64,000 bases of DNA from CAMCTV01 sp964420985 (GCA_964420985.1 CAYQUT010000004.1:62001-126000), one strand, 5' to 3'; positions 33,339 through 42,272 are shown, counted from the first letter of the stretch. The notes: generated from the letters alone by a model not told the origin. Program-made: numbers and translations.

Positions 33339-33876
33339 GTCCCTTTTTCCACATTTGCACCCAATGGAAAATGGCCATTCCCCCGCTAACGGCGACATTC
33401 ATGCTGTGCTTGGTTCCGTATTGCCTAATTTCCCAGCAAGCATCACACATCCCAATGGCCTTTTCGCTTACTCCTGAAACTTCATTTCCCACGACCAAAG
33501 CAGTGGGTAACTTGATCGCAACAACGTCATCTAAAAATACTGCACCGTGAACCTGTTCCAAACAAACAATCTGATAACCTTTGTCCTTTAATTTCATCAA
33601 AGCAGCATCTATTGTTTCAAAATACTCCCAGCTCACACTTTCTGTGGATCCTAGGGCTGTCTTTAATATTTCACGATGCGGTGGAACGGGAGTGTAACCC
33701 ACACAATACACCGCCTCAATACCCATCGCGTCCGCGGTTCTGAAAAAACTACCGACGTTCAGTCCACTCCTTAATTCATCCAGCACCAAAATCAAAGGAA
33801 ATTTCTCTTGCTTCTTGAATACCTCAGCATCCACTCTTTCGAGTTCCACCATTTCCTTTTTTACAAAATTTTCCAT
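33328..33876 (-). CDS. SpoU/TrmH-family RNA 2'-O-methyltransferase
   Basis: From ATG 33876 (182 residues) the protein has the three SPOUT knot motifs: LNVGSFFRTADA, TALVVGNEVSGVS and KHSMNVAVSGGMAIF. It should transfer a methyl group from S-adenosylmethionine to a ribose in tRNA or rRNA; the exact site cannot be told. The start overlaps the stop codon of sppA (TAATG). An upstream in-frame TTG (33891) would lengthen it by five residues. DUF2256 overlaps its end. Confidence 0.92.
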   Translation of the reverse strand: MENFVKKEMVELERVDAEVFKKQEKFPLILVLDELRSGLNVGSFFRTADAMGIEAVYCVGYTPVPPHREILKTALGSTESVSWEYFETIDAALMKLKDKGYQIVCLEQVHGAVFLDDVVAIKLPTALVVGNEVSGVSEKAIGMCDACWEIRQYGTKHSMNVAVSGGMAIFHWVQMWKKGHGA

Positions 33877-35660
33877 TATCTCCAATTCCAAACCATCGGT
33901 AATTGCGCGTAAACACCCGGATGATCAATCATATTTTTCACTTGCTTCCATGCAGGATAGTGTGCACCAGCAACCTCTTTCAAAATCAAATCAGCTTTAG
34001 CTTCAGCCACATCCTTGAAAAGGGCTTCAATGGGATCTTGCATCTCTGGCAACACCTTTACATTGTCTTTTAATTCAACACCAATTTCTTTTGCAGCATA
34101 ATTCAACGCAGCTGACAATCCGCCCAATTCATCTACTAGCCCAATTCGTTTGGCATCCAATCCTGTCCACACTCTTCCTCTTGCTACACTATCCACTTGC
34201 GCTATGGTCATCTTTCTTCCTTTTGAAACCCTCATCAAAAAATCGTCATAAATCTGCACGATGTGCTCGTTCATTCGTTGCAATTCAAAGTCATCAAAAG
34301 GCTTGGTAATACTATAAAAATCAGCATGTGGATGTGTTTCATAACGATCAAAAGTGATTCCCAATTTATGATCCAATACATTCTGAAAATTGGGAATGAT
34401 TCCAAATACCCCAATGCTTCCCGTAATGGTTTGAGGATTGGCAAAAATCCTATCCGCAGAGCAAGCAATGTAATAACCGCCAGAAGCTGCAAAATCGCCC
34501 ATGCTGACGATCAACTTCTTACCTGCTTGTTTTATCAGCTCGGTTTCTCTCCAAATTACATCTGAAGCCAACGCGCTACCACCAGGTGAATTGACACGTA
34601 AAACAACTGCTTTAATCTTATCATCCAATCGCGCCTTGCGCAATGCTCCCGCTATTCGATCACTTCCGATAACCTCATCTGAACCTTTACCTGATTGAAT
34701 TTCACCAACTGCGTATACAACGGCAATGGCCGCATGATCCGCTGGCATTTCTGCTATTGGATCTCTTTTCAAATCATGGTAATCGCTGTACTCCACCTTG
34801 GGCATTTTCTCCGTCAATGACACACCCAATTTTTCATTGACCAAAGCCATGATCTCATCATAATGCTTTAAGCCGTCTAAAACACCATCCTCCACTGCTC
34901 TGGTTGTGTTCACATAGCGCAATTCAGAGGCTGCCAAATTCAATTGATTGGCTTCAATTTTTCGAGCATTAGAAATATCCACGATCATCTCATTCCAAAT
35001 GCCATCAATCAAAACCTTCATCTGCTCTTTGTTGGGTTCACTCATTTTATCATACAAAAATGGCTCTACCGCACTTTTATACTTGTTATCCCTTCCGCGT
35101 ATGACTTGTGCATCAATTTCTAAATTGTCCAACATCTTCTTGAAGAACATAACCTCCGCGTTTAACCCAGTCCAATTAAACATACCTGTTGGATACATGT
35201 ATACCTCATTGGCCGCTGAGGCAACGTAATAATCTGCTTGACTATAATTTTCGCCATAAGCCAGAACCCATTTTCCCGATTTTTTAAAATCAAGCAATAA
35301 AGTCCGTAAATCACGCAAAGTACTTGGAGACCCACTAACACCATCTACCATCAATAAAATACCTCCTATTTTCTCATCTTGAGCCGCATACTCCAAATCG
35401 CGCTTTAAAAAATCCAAATACAACTCATCTTTCTTCTCAAATGAATTAAAATCAAAATTCAATCCGTTATCATTCCCTCTTTCCATTATGGGCTTGTTCA
35501 ATGCGATGGTCAGAACGCTTGTCTTATCAATGGGTTCAATACTGTCTCCAGAGGAAACTGCGATTAATCCAACGATGAATAAAACAAAAATTATACCTGC
35601 GGCAACAAACGCTATTAATGTTCCCAAGGCTGAAGCCAACAATGTTTTTCCAAATCCCAT
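33876..35660 (-). CDS. sppA: Signal peptide peptidase SppA (long, 67K type)
   Basis: The 594-residue protein has an N-terminal membrane helix (about residues 10-35) and the tandem S49 domains of long SppA. The catalytic lysine is in GRDNKYKSAVEP (near residue 195, N-terminal domain) and the catalytic serine in GDFAASGGYYIA (near residue 394, C-terminal domain), as in E. coli SppA. It degrades cleaved signal peptides in the membrane. The downstream methyltransferase is coupled to it. A -7-like element lies 19 bases upstream. Confidence 0.95.
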   Translation of the reverse strand: MGFGKTLLASALGTLIAFVAAGIIFVLFIVGLIAVSSGDSIEPIDKTSVLTIALNKPIMERGNDNGLNFDFNSFEKKDELYLDFLKRDLEYAAQDEKIGGILLMVDGVSGSPSTLRDLRTLLLDFKKSGKWVLAYGENYSQADYYVASAANEVYMYPTGMFNWTGLNAEVMFFKKMLDNLEIDAQVIRGRDNKYKSAVEPFLYDKMSEPNKEQMKVLIDGIWNEMIVDISNARKIEANQLNLAASELRYVNTTRAVEDGVLDGLKHYDEIMALVNEKLGVSLTEKMPKVEYSDYHDLKRDPIAEMPADHAAIAVVYAVGEIQSGKGSDEVIGSDRIAGALRKARLDDKIKAVVLRVNSPGGSALASDVIWRETELIKQAGKKLIVSMGDFAASGGYYIACSADRIFANPQTITGSIGVFGIIPNFQNVLDHKLGITFDRYETHPHADFYSITKPFDDFELQRMNEHIVQIYDDFLMRVSKGRKMTIAQVDSVARGRVWTGLDAKRIGLVDELGGLSAALNYAAKEIGVELKDNVKVLPEMQDPIEALFKDVAEAKADLILKEVAGAHYPAWKQVKNMIDHPGVYAQLPMVWNWR

Positions 35661-35679
35661 AAAATCTTTTTTAATGGCA

Positions 35680-35719
35680 CGAATCTAAATCGTTTTTCTC
35701 CTAATTGGTGCTACTTTCG
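35680..35719. promoter_or_regulatory. Divergent promoter region between sppA and folK
   Basis: The 67-base gap holds a -7-like TAGATTCG on the minus strand (35687-35680, towards sppA) and TACTTTCG on the plus strand (35712-35719, eight bases before the folK ATG). Both have one mismatch to TAnnTTTG (C for T at position 7). They are arranged back to back. Confidence 0.4.
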
Positions 35720-35727
35720 TAACCACG

Positions 35728-36213
35728 ATGAATGATTTGGTTTTTTTTAGCATAGGCGGTAATCTCGGTGACCGCATGGCCCTTATTGAGGAGACATTTG
35801 ATTTTATTGATTTCAATATTGGAGATGTCATCATCAAGTCTAAAGTGTATGAATCATCCGCATGGGGAATGCCTGAAGGTACACCTCCTTTTCTCAATCA
35901 AATTTTAGGTGTAAAAACTTCTCTGAGTCTAGAGCAGATTGCGAAAGAAATTGAAGAAATCGACGAATATTATGGCAGACAGCGCAGAGGAGATGGTTAT
36001 CAAAATAGAGAAATGGATGTTGATGTACTTTATTACAAAAATGAGATACATGAATCACCTTTAATAGTACCTCATTCCAAACTAGCTGAACGTGCGTTTA
36101 TCCTTATACCTTTGGCTGAGATAGCGCCAGAAATGGTCAACCCTTCAAATGGACTCACCACTTCTGAAATGCTTAAAAAATGTTCCGATAGCGCTGAAGT
36201 AAAAGCATTATGA
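35728..36213 (+). CDS. folK: 2-amino-4-hydroxy-6-hydroxymethyldihydropteridine pyrophosphokinase
   Basis: The 161-residue protein has the HPPK motifs FSIGGNLGDRMALIEETF near the N terminus and RRGDGYQNREMDVDVLYY, then IVPHSKLAERAFILIPLAEI. It transfers pyrophosphate from ATP to the pterin precursor in folate synthesis. It overlaps the kinase gene downstream by ATGA, a pairing I recall from other Bacteroidota. Confidence 0.96.
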   Translation: MNDLVFFSIGGNLGDRMALIEETFDFIDFNIGDVIIKSKVYESSAWGMPEGTPPFLNQILGVKTSLSLEQIAKEIEEIDEYYGRQRRGDGYQNREMDVDVLYYKNEIHESPLIVPHSKLAERAFILIPLAEIAPEMVNPSNGLTTSEMLKKCSDSAEVKAL

Positions 36214-36866
36214 ACACTTGTCCCTATCAATACCTTGTCATTGAAGGGAACATTGGTTCCGGAAAAACATCCTTGGCGCAAATACTAGCCCGGGACTGGA
36301 ATACTTCCTTGGTCCTTGAAGAGTTTGCCGATAATCCCTTCCTGGCCAAGTTTTATGAATCGGCTGAACGATATGCCTTTCCATTGGAACTCAGTTTTCT
36401 TTCTGAGCGATTTGCCCAATTAAAAAAGGAAGTCAATCGGGATTTGTTTCAACCCAAAGTAATTGCCGATTATTTCATCTCCAAATGTCAAATTTTCGCT
36501 TCCAATAATCTCAAAGATGATGAATGGAACTTGTTCAATAAAATGTTTGATATTGTATCCAATAGTCTTCCTCAGCCAGAAATAATCGTCTATTTGTATG
36601 TTAATACCGATAGATTGCAATCCAACATAAAAAAAAGAGGAAGGAGCTATGAACAAAAAATAAGTGATCAATACTTAAACAATATTCAATCCCAATACCT
36701 CCAATATTTTCATCAACATCCTGAGCTAACGATCTTGATGTTAGACACGACTTCAATTGATTTTATTGAAGATCCCAATTGGATATCGGTAATTAAACAA
36801 CACATTGTACAGAAATACAATCCAGGAATTCATCGGGTGATGATTTCGCAAACTGAAAAAGCATGA
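36210..36866 (+). CDS. Deoxynucleoside kinase
   Basis: The 218-residue protein has the P-loop IEGNIGSGKTSLAQ, the substrate-site stretch LEEFADNPFLAKFYE, and the arginine-rich lid KKRGRSYEQKI. These place it in the deoxyadenosine/deoxyguanosine kinase family, which salvages deoxynucleosides to monophosphates with ATP. Its base preference cannot be deduced. It overlaps both folK and the DUF4910 gene by four bases. Confidence 0.92.
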   Translation: MNTCPYQYLVIEGNIGSGKTSLAQILARDWNTSLVLEEFADNPFLAKFYESAERYAFPLELSFLSERFAQLKKEVNRDLFQPKVIADYFISKCQIFASNNLKDDEWNLFNKMFDIVSNSLPQPEIIVYLYVNTDRLQSNIKKRGRSYEQKISDQYLNNIQSQYLQYFHQHPELTILMLDTTSIDFIEDPNWISVIKQHIVQKYNPGIHRVMISQTEKA

Positions 36867-38161
36867 CAAGTATTCCCTTCAGCGCGCTTGAAATAGAGCA
36901 ATATTTTGATCGGCTTTGGCCCATCTGCCGCAGCATAAGTGGTGACGGCCTTCGTACTTCTTTTCAAATTCTTCAAGAACTCATTCCATTAGAATTGAAA
37001 GAATATGCTACTGGTCAGAAGGTTTTTGACTGGGAGATCCCCAAAGAATGGAATATTACAGACGCCTATATTATTACACCTTCAGGTCAGAAAATATGCG
37101 ACTTCAACGTGAACAACCTACATATCGTCAGTTATAGTATTCCGTTTGAAGGCGAGCTACATTACAATGACCTTCTTCCGCACCTATTCACCATAGAAAA
37201 TCAACCCGATGCTATCCCTTACATTACCTCTTACTACAAGGAGACATGGGGTTTTTGTATCAGTTGGAATGAACTCCAGACTTTGGATAAAAACGGTGTT
37301 TTCAAAGTTGTTATAAAAAGCAAATTAGAACCTGGAGCAATCACTGTTGGTAGTTTGGTTTTGGAGGGAGAAACCAAAAGTGAAATTCTGCTTTCCACCT
37401 ATCTCTGTCACCCCAGCATGGCCAATAATGAGCTGAGTGGCCCATTGTGCATGGCCTTCTTGTACAAAGCACTTTTAGCAATACCCAAAAGGAAATACAC
37501 CTACCGATTTGTAATGGCCCCAGAGACCATCGGCGTGATTGCTTATTTGTCTGATCACGGTGCAGAAATGAAAAAAAACACAGTCGGTGGATATGTCATG
37601 ACCTGTTGTGGAGATGATGCCCCATTCGTTTTCAAACAATCAAAAAACAAAAATGGGTTCCTGGAAAAGTGCACGGAGCATGCTTTAAAACAATTAAAAC
37701 TACCCTTCTCGGTTATCCCTTTTGCTGTTGGGGGATCAGACGAAAGACAGTATTGTTCACCAGGATTTAATCTACCCATTGGTTCCATCACCCGATCCAT
37801 GTACCATCGATACAAAGAATACCATACCTCTTTGGATAATAAAAGTTTTGTTTCATTCGAAGCCATGGTCAGAACCATCGATGTCTATTTACAATGCATC
37901 ATCGCCATGGAACAAAATATAATCCCTATTTGCCTTGTGCCCTATGGTGAGCCTCGGATGGGCAAACGCAATCTTCTGCCCTCTTCCATTGAGCCCAATG
38001 ATAAAAGAAGAAAGGACATTGATCGCATGTTTCACCTTATTTCTTGGGCAGATGGAGAACATGACATGATTGAAATAGCTGAGAAACGAGATGAAAGCGT
38101 TAGTGACTATCAAGACATTTTAGCCAAGTTAATAGATGAAAAGTTAATTGCTATAAAATGA
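36863..38161 (+). CDS. DUF4910-family aminopeptidase-like protein
   Basis: The 432-residue protein matches DUF4910/DUF2172: FDRLWPICRSISGDGLRTS at the start, VFDWEIPKEWNI, the metal-site-like STYLCHPSMANNELSGP, and GGSDERQYCSPGFNLP. A winged-helix-like segment ends it (RVDES-like region near EIAEKRDESVSDYQDIL). The fold is that of an M28-like zinc aminopeptidase. Members usually lie in surface-polysaccharide clusters; the true substrate is unknown. It is coupled at both ends (ATGA overlaps) with a nucleoside kinase and a SpsF-like gene. Confidence 0.88.
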   Translation: MTSIPFSALEIEQYFDRLWPICRSISGDGLRTSFQILQELIPLELKEYATGQKVFDWEIPKEWNITDAYIITPSGQKICDFNVNNLHIVSYSIPFEGELHYNDLLPHLFTIENQPDAIPYITSYYKETWGFCISWNELQTLDKNGVFKVVIKSKLEPGAITVGSLVLEGETKSEILLSTYLCHPSMANNELSGPLCMAFLYKALLAIPKRKYTYRFVMAPETIGVIAYLSDHGAEMKKNTVGGYVMTCCGDDAPFVFKQSKNKNGFLEKCTEHALKQLKLPFSVIPFAVGGSDERQYCSPGFNLPIGSITRSMYHRYKEYHTSLDNKSFVSFEAMVRTIDVYLQCIIAMEQNIIPICLVPYGEPRMGKRNLLPSSIEPNDKRRKDIDRMFHLISWADGEHDMIEIAEKRDESVSDYQDILAKLIDEKLIAIK

Positions 38162-38919
38162 ACCAAGGCGTCACCATCGTTATTCAAGCCAGAATGGGCT
38201 CATCACGACTTCCTGGAAAAATGATGATGCCATTGTACCAGGAAAAGTCCCTTCTCTTTTGGCTCATCCAAAGGGTAAGGCAAAATCAATCCACTCAAAA
38301 TATTGTTGTTGCCACCTCTGAAGACATTCAAGATGATCCCATTGCATTAGAATGCAATCTATTGAATATTCCCTGTTTCAGGGGCAGTGAATGGGATGTC
38401 CTGAGTAGATTTTATCATGCAGCCCAACTCATTCCTAACCCAATTGTCATGCGCATTTGTGGAGACTCTCCGCTCATTTCGGGTGAAATCATAGACTTTG
38501 CCATAACGCAATTTTCAGAGAGAAAAGTTGACTATTTCTCCAATGGAAATGAACCTCCCCACTTTGCTGAAGATGGATTCTGTGTTGAATTATTTTACAA
38601 CAAGCATCTAGAGGAAGCTTTTCAACAGGCTGAGTGGTTAAGTGAAAGAGAGCATGTAACACCTTACATTAAAAAAAATGAGCAATTAAAAAAAGCTTGG
38701 CAACAATTCAGAGAAAACTACCGACACAAACTTTCTGTTGATACACCGCAAGATTTTGAACACGTGGCTTGGATTTTTTCAGAACTGCAAAATCCAATAA
38801 CATCAAGTATGGATGAAATTTTAAGCTTGTTAGAGAACAATCCAAACTTATTTCCTCAACCAGCTAAACTGAATGAAGGCTATCAAAAAAGCATTTCTCA
38901 AGACCGCAAGATCAAATAA
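38158..38919 (+). CDS. SpsF-like cytidylyltransferase family protein
   Basis: The 253-residue protein begins VTIVIQARMGSSRLPGKMM, the nucleotide-binding signature of the SpsF/KdsB-like nucleotidyltransferases, and has MRICGDSPLIS as the metal-site stretch. Homologues act in spore-coat polysaccharide, flagellin-glycan and nonulosonate-type sugar pathways. No other sugar-nucleotide genes are beside it except the coupled DUF4910 gene, so the pair may form a small functional unit. tadA starts one base after its stop. Confidence 0.85.
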   Translation: MNQGVTIVIQARMGSSRLPGKMMMPLYQEKSLLFWLIQRVRQNQSTQNIVVATSEDIQDDPIALECNLLNIPCFRGSEWDVLSRFYHAAQLIPNPIVMRICGDSPLISGEIIDFAITQFSERKVDYFSNGNEPPHFAEDGFCVELFYNKHLEEAFQQAEWLSEREHVTPYIKKNEQLKKAWQQFRENYRHKLSVDTPQDFEHVAWIFSELQNPITSSMDEILSLLENNPNLFPQPAKLNEGYQKSISQDRKIK

Positions 38920-39375
38920 ATGGAAAAAGATCTACACTACATGAAATTGGCCATTGCCGAGGCCAATGAAGCATTGAAAAAAGACGAAGTTCCCATTGGT
39001 TGCGTTATTGTCTGTGAAGACCGAGTTATCGCACGTGGACACAATTTGGTAGAAAGACTTAAAGACTTTACTGCCCATGCAGAAATGCAAGCCTACACAG
39101 CGGCATCAGAATATTTGGGAGGAAAATCATTGGAAAAATGCACTTTGTATGTTACCCTTGAACCCTGCGTAATGTGCGCAGGTGGCGCATTCCTTACCAG
39201 AATGGGCCGAATAGTTTATGGGGCATTTGATACAAAAAGAGGATATTCTCAGTTTGGCAACCACGCAGGAAATAATCAAAGTATCCTGCATCCCAAGACA
39301 GAGATTATTGGGGGAATAATGGAAGAAGAATGCAAAACACTATTGCAATCCTTCTTCCAAAATAAAAGAAATTGA
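38920..39375 (+). CDS. tadA: tRNA-specific adenosine deaminase
   Basis: The 151-residue protein has the zinc deaminase site: His53 and Glu55 in AHAEMQAY, and Cys83/Cys86 in LEPCVMCAGG. The ISQFGNH-like C-terminal region and length match TadA, which converts the wobble adenosine of tRNA-Arg to inosine. A guanine deaminase-like activity cannot be fully ruled out. Its stop codon abuts that of the convergent HTH gene (TGATTA). Confidence 0.92.
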   Translation: MEKDLHYMKLAIAEANEALKKDEVPIGCVIVCEDRVIARGHNLVERLKDFTAHAEMQAYTAASEYLGGKSLEKCTLYVTLEPCVMCAGGAFLTRMGRIVYGAFDTKRGYSQFGNHAGNNQSILHPKTEIIGGIMEEECKTLLQSFFQNKRN

Positions 39376-39774
39376 TTAACGCTTTTTACCAGCTTTTGCA
39401 GGAGCCTTTTTAGCAGGAGCAGCTTTCACCGCAACCTCTCTTGCTGGAACTGTAGATGTTTTACCCATTTTCAAAATTTGGTAAAGCTCATCTTTCTCCT
39501 TTAAAACATCGCGCAACATGGAATTTTCCATTCTGCACAAATCCAAGGCATCAGACTCCATTTCGGTTCTGAACCTTTTGGCGTAAAAGGTGAAAAAGTT
39601 GAAATCAAGAACTTCACAAACACGCGCCAAAAGGTCTGTATCCATGCTCTTTCTTTCGAAAATTTTATAGACATTAGGCGTTGATACATTCAACAACTTA
39701 GCCATTGTCTCAGTCCGCATGCCCTTCTTTTTGGCACGCTTTCTAATTTCTGTTCCTATGTGTAAATCTTCCAT
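39376..39774 (-). CDS. XRE-type DNA-binding protein with coiled-coil and alanine/lysine-rich tail
   Basis: The 132-residue protein has a helix-turn-helix (IRKRAKKKGMRTETMAKLLN, then VSTPNVYKIFERKSMDT), a short helical segment likely to dimerise (MENSMLRDVLKEKDELYQIL), and a very basic Ala/Lys/Pro tail (KKAPAKAGKKR). The tail resembles histone H1-like or HU-type extensions and would bind DNA non-specifically, so nucleoid function is possible besides repression. It is a lone gene facing tadA. The upstream 223-base gap holds a tandem repeat that might be its operator. Confidence 0.85.
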   Translation of the reverse strand: MEDLHIGTEIRKRAKKKGMRTETMAKLLNVSTPNVYKIFERKSMDTDLLARVCEVLDFNFFTFYAKRFRTEMESDALDLCRMENSMLRDVLKEKDELYQILKMGKTSTVPAREVAVKAAPAKKAPAKAGKKR

Positions 39775-39997
39775 GCGGCCAAACTATAAAAAATATAGCC
39801 TCAAGTCCATTGTATTGAATGTCAACAAGTGTCCAATTCTATCGAGAAAAGATAAAAATACTTGCAACAACTTGAAAAAATATCAGTAAAATCAATAGGT
39901 CCATGAAGGTCCATGAAATAACCCTTGGTAAATCGCAGTAAAATAAATTTATCCGAAAAAATGAATTTTTAACACATTCTTAGACCTTCAACAAGAT
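39775..39997. other. Longest uncovered gap; AT-rich, small direct repeats only
   Basis: No open frame, RNA or terminator is recognisable here. The gap lies upstream of the HTH gene (minus strand) and at the 3' end of the formiminotransferase gene. It holds a 10-base tandem repeat (39898-39917), two copies of CAGTAAAAT (39884 and 39936 areas), and an imperfect -7-like TATAGTTTG just before the HTH start codon. The repeats may be regulatory. Confidence 0.5.
39898..39917. repeat. Tandem direct repeat 2 x GGTCCATGAA
   Basis: Two exact, adjacent copies of GGTCCATGAA. One helical turn per unit is the spacing expected of side-by-side protein binding sites. It lies about 125 bases upstream of the HTH gene start on the minus strand. 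Confidence 0.6.
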
Positions 39998-41692
39998 TTA
40001 AAATGACTTTTCAACTTTCTCTCTGATCAACAACTCCATTTCAAGCGCTTGTTTCTCGAATTGATTTGCCTTTTCAATTAAAGTGTCCGTAAAATTTTTA
40101 TCCTTAATTCCGCCTGCATTGATTTTCACATTCATTACCGCACCTAGAACAGCAGCTCGGATACACAGTGCGCCTACACCTGCATCTGTTATGGAATTGG
40201 GATTGCCATTTTCGACCATTTCCAAACAGATGGACATTGCACTCAAGGCAACCTCAGCTGTTCGCAATGGAATTTCCATGGCATATTTTGATGCTGATTC
40301 AATAGCATTCGAACGGATTTTTTTTTCATCATCATTTCCTTTGGGCAGAGCAAAGGCTTCCATAATCAGATTAAATGCATGCGTATCTTCATCCACCAAC
40401 CTCAATAATTCTTTTTGAATTTGCATTCCTTTCTCAGCAACATCTGAGAACTCCTTCCAACGATTGTCCCAACCTCTTTTATGGCTGCTCAAATTGGCTA
40501 CCATCACCCCCAATGATGCTCCCAAGGCACCAACATAGGCACTGACCGAACCTCCACCCGGTGCCGGACTCTCACTTGCCGTTTCATTCGCGAGTGCTTT
40601 AGCTGACATAGAAATAAGACGATTCTTTGATCCCATCTTTCTCTCTAGAACATACTCGATGATTTTTTCATTGGCTTGAAACGGAGCCAAATCATCCAAG
40701 CCAAGAGACTTGACCGCAATTTTAATTTTCTCTTCGTCCGAGATACCCAATGATCGCTCTTGCTTGATTAAAAAATAATCAGCGGCATCCAACATGGATT
40801 GCAAAGGAATCAAACCCACCAATTCAGAACCAGTGACTCTGATTCCACGCTCTGCAGCCTTTTTGCACGCCTCCTCAAAGGCAAGATGCACTGGCGTAAC
40901 TGAGATATCTGTAAGATTTAAAGAAAGCTGCGCTATTCCGTATTCATCAATGTACCAACCAATCCCCTTTACACTTTTCAATGTTCCAGGGATCCTTACA
41001 GGCTCGCCCTTTTCATCTAAAACGGGTTTTCCTGAAACAGGATCACCCTCTCTTAAAGTTCTTCCCGCCTCTCTAATATCAAAGGCAATGGCATTGGCCC
41101 TTCTAGTAGAGGTGGTATTTAAATTGACATTGTATGCCACAAGGAAGTTTCGAGCCCCTATGGTTGTTAGGCCAGATTTTCTGATTGTATCCGTTACCGC
41201 ATTTGGTCCAAAGTCTGGCTTACCTTCTGTGGTTGAAATTTTATCCAAGGCTTCATACTCACCTTTTCTGCACACCGCCAAATTCTTTCTCTCCGGAATC
41301 ATTGCTGCCGCTTCATAGTAATATCCTGCAATTCCCAATTCCTCTCCTACTCTTTTGCCCAATTGTCTTGCAATTTCAACACATTCATCCATACTCACTC
41401 CAGCAATGGGAACAAATGGACAAACATCTGTAGCACCTTGTCTGGGATGTTCTCCTTTGTGAATGCGCATATCAATTAATTCCGATGCTTTTTTTATGAG
41501 CAAAAAAGCTGCCTCTTGCACTGCGCTTGGCTCACCAGCAAAAGTAATTACCGTTCTATTGGTTGAGGCCCCTGGGTCGACATCCAATAACATCACACCC
41601 TTCACCTTTTCAACTTCAGCAACAATGGCATCAATTTTTGCTCTATCTCTTCCCTCTGAAATATTGGGAATACACTCTATAATTTTTTTCAT
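39998..41692 (-). CDS. ftcD: Bifunctional glutamate formiminotransferase / formiminotetrahydrofolate cyclodeaminase
   Basis: The true start is ATG 41692 (564 residues; eight extra residues in the longer reading are unlikely). The N-terminal formiminotransferase part has KKIIECIPNISEGRD, DVDPGASTNRTVITFAGEP and HKGEHPRQGATDVCPFVP. The cyclodeaminase part, from about residue 360, has ETASESPAPGGGSVSAYVGA and NIKINAGGIKD-like MNVKINAGGIKDKNF. The fused enzyme transfers the formimino group from histidine breakdown to folate and releases ammonia. Other hut genes are not here. The unknown gene just upstream is 13 bases away, so they are probably cotranscribed. Confidence 0.95.
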   Translation of the reverse strand: MKKIIECIPNISEGRDRAKIDAIVAEVEKVKGVMLLDVDPGASTNRTVITFAGEPSAVQEAAFLLIKKASELIDMRIHKGEHPRQGATDVCPFVPIAGVSMDECVEIARQLGKRVGEELGIAGYYYEAAAMIPERKNLAVCRKGEYEALDKISTTEGKPDFGPNAVTDTIRKSGLTTIGARNFLVAYNVNLNTTSTRRANAIAFDIREAGRTLREGDPVSGKPVLDEKGEPVRIPGTLKSVKGIGWYIDEYGIAQLSLNLTDISVTPVHLAFEEACKKAAERGIRVTGSELVGLIPLQSMLDAADYFLIKQERSLGISDEEKIKIAVKSLGLDDLAPFQANEKIIEYVLERKMGSKNRLISMSAKALANETASESPAPGGGSVSAYVGALGASLGVMVANLSSHKRGWDNRWKEFSDVAEKGMQIQKELLRLVDEDTHAFNLIMEAFALPKGNDDEKKIRSNAIESASKYAMEIPLRTAEVALSAMSICLEMVENGNPNSITDAGVGALCIRAAVLGAVMNVKINAGGIKDKNFTDTLIEKANQFEKQALEMELLIREKVEKSF

Positions 41693-41705
41693 TTTTTTAC
41701 TTTTC

Positions 41706-42224
41706 TCAAAACACAATAGTAATACGCTTTCGCTCTTTGAGCAAAGCCTCTTTCCAATCTGATGGTAACCTTCCCTGTTTCATTGACTGCAAAAAAAGGC
41801 CAGAAGGAAAAATCTCTCTTGAATTTACCTCAACCAACTTCCATTCATCACCCCATTGCTTTGTGTATTCCAAAATCAAGGACCGATATGATTCCAAAGC
41901 ACTTTGCACATGATAAATCCCCATCAGCAAATCTTCAAAATCTTCACTTTTATGAATCATCAATTTTATTTTGGAAATGCCCCTTTCAAAATCCATGAGA
42001 TCTTCAAATTGATAGTGATCCAAATACACGAATCTTTTATTTGGATCAATCATTTGAATAATCCTTTGACATTCGGCCCTGCGTTTTTCTATCAACTTGG
42101 GCAGGTAAATTTGATCATACACTAGTCGCTTCAATTCAAATAATCGTTGCACATATAGATCATTCCAATCTTCCTCTTTCAAGGTCTCTTCAACGCCCCA
42201 ATATTTACACAGTGCCAAATTCAT
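41706..42224 (-). CDS. Uncharacterised soluble helical protein
   Basis: The 172-residue product is rich in charged and aromatic residues, without signal peptide or membrane segments, and looks mostly helical (LYVQRLFELKRLVYDQIYLP). I do not recognise a family. It starts four bases after a perfect -7 element on the minus strand and precedes the formiminotransferase gene by 13 bases, so it leads that operon. The neighbour across the gap is a divergent thioredoxin-like gene. Confidence 0.7.
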   Translation of the reverse strand: MNLALCKYWGVEETLKEEDWNDLYVQRLFELKRLVYDQIYLPKLIEKRRAECQRIIQMIDPNKRFVYLDHYQFEDLMDFERGISKIKLMIHKSEDFEDLLMGIYHVQSALESYRSLILEYTKQWGDEWKLVEVNSREIFPSGLFLQSMKQGRLPSDWKEALLKERKRITIVF

Positions 42225-42228
42225 AAAA

Positions 42229-42236
42229 CAAAGTTA
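42229..42236 (-). promoter_or_regulatory. -7 promoter element of the unknown gene-ftcD operon
   Basis: TAACTTTG on the minus strand (42236-42229) is a perfect TAnnTTTG match, four bases before ATG 42224. It is back to back with the element at 42265-42272. Confidence 0.55.
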
Positions 42237-42264
42237 ATGGCATGGTGTTGGATAACAGAATGTT

Positions 42265-42272
42265 TAATTTTG
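42265..42272 (+). promoter_or_regulatory. -7 promoter element, near-leaderless start of the TlpA-like gene
   Basis: TAATTTTG is a perfect TAnnTTTG match, five bases before ATG 42278. It favours that start over an in-frame ATG at 42242, which lies upstream of the promoter element. Confidence 0.55.

Noticed and set aside
33161..33364. A second reading frame over the DUF2256 gene
   Set aside because: It is shifted relative to the DUF2256 match and lacks the CxxC pairs in register.
39898..39917. Tandem repeat as an attachment site or mobile-element trace
   Set aside because: Only two 10-base copies, no integrase, transposase or flanking tRNA gene in the window.
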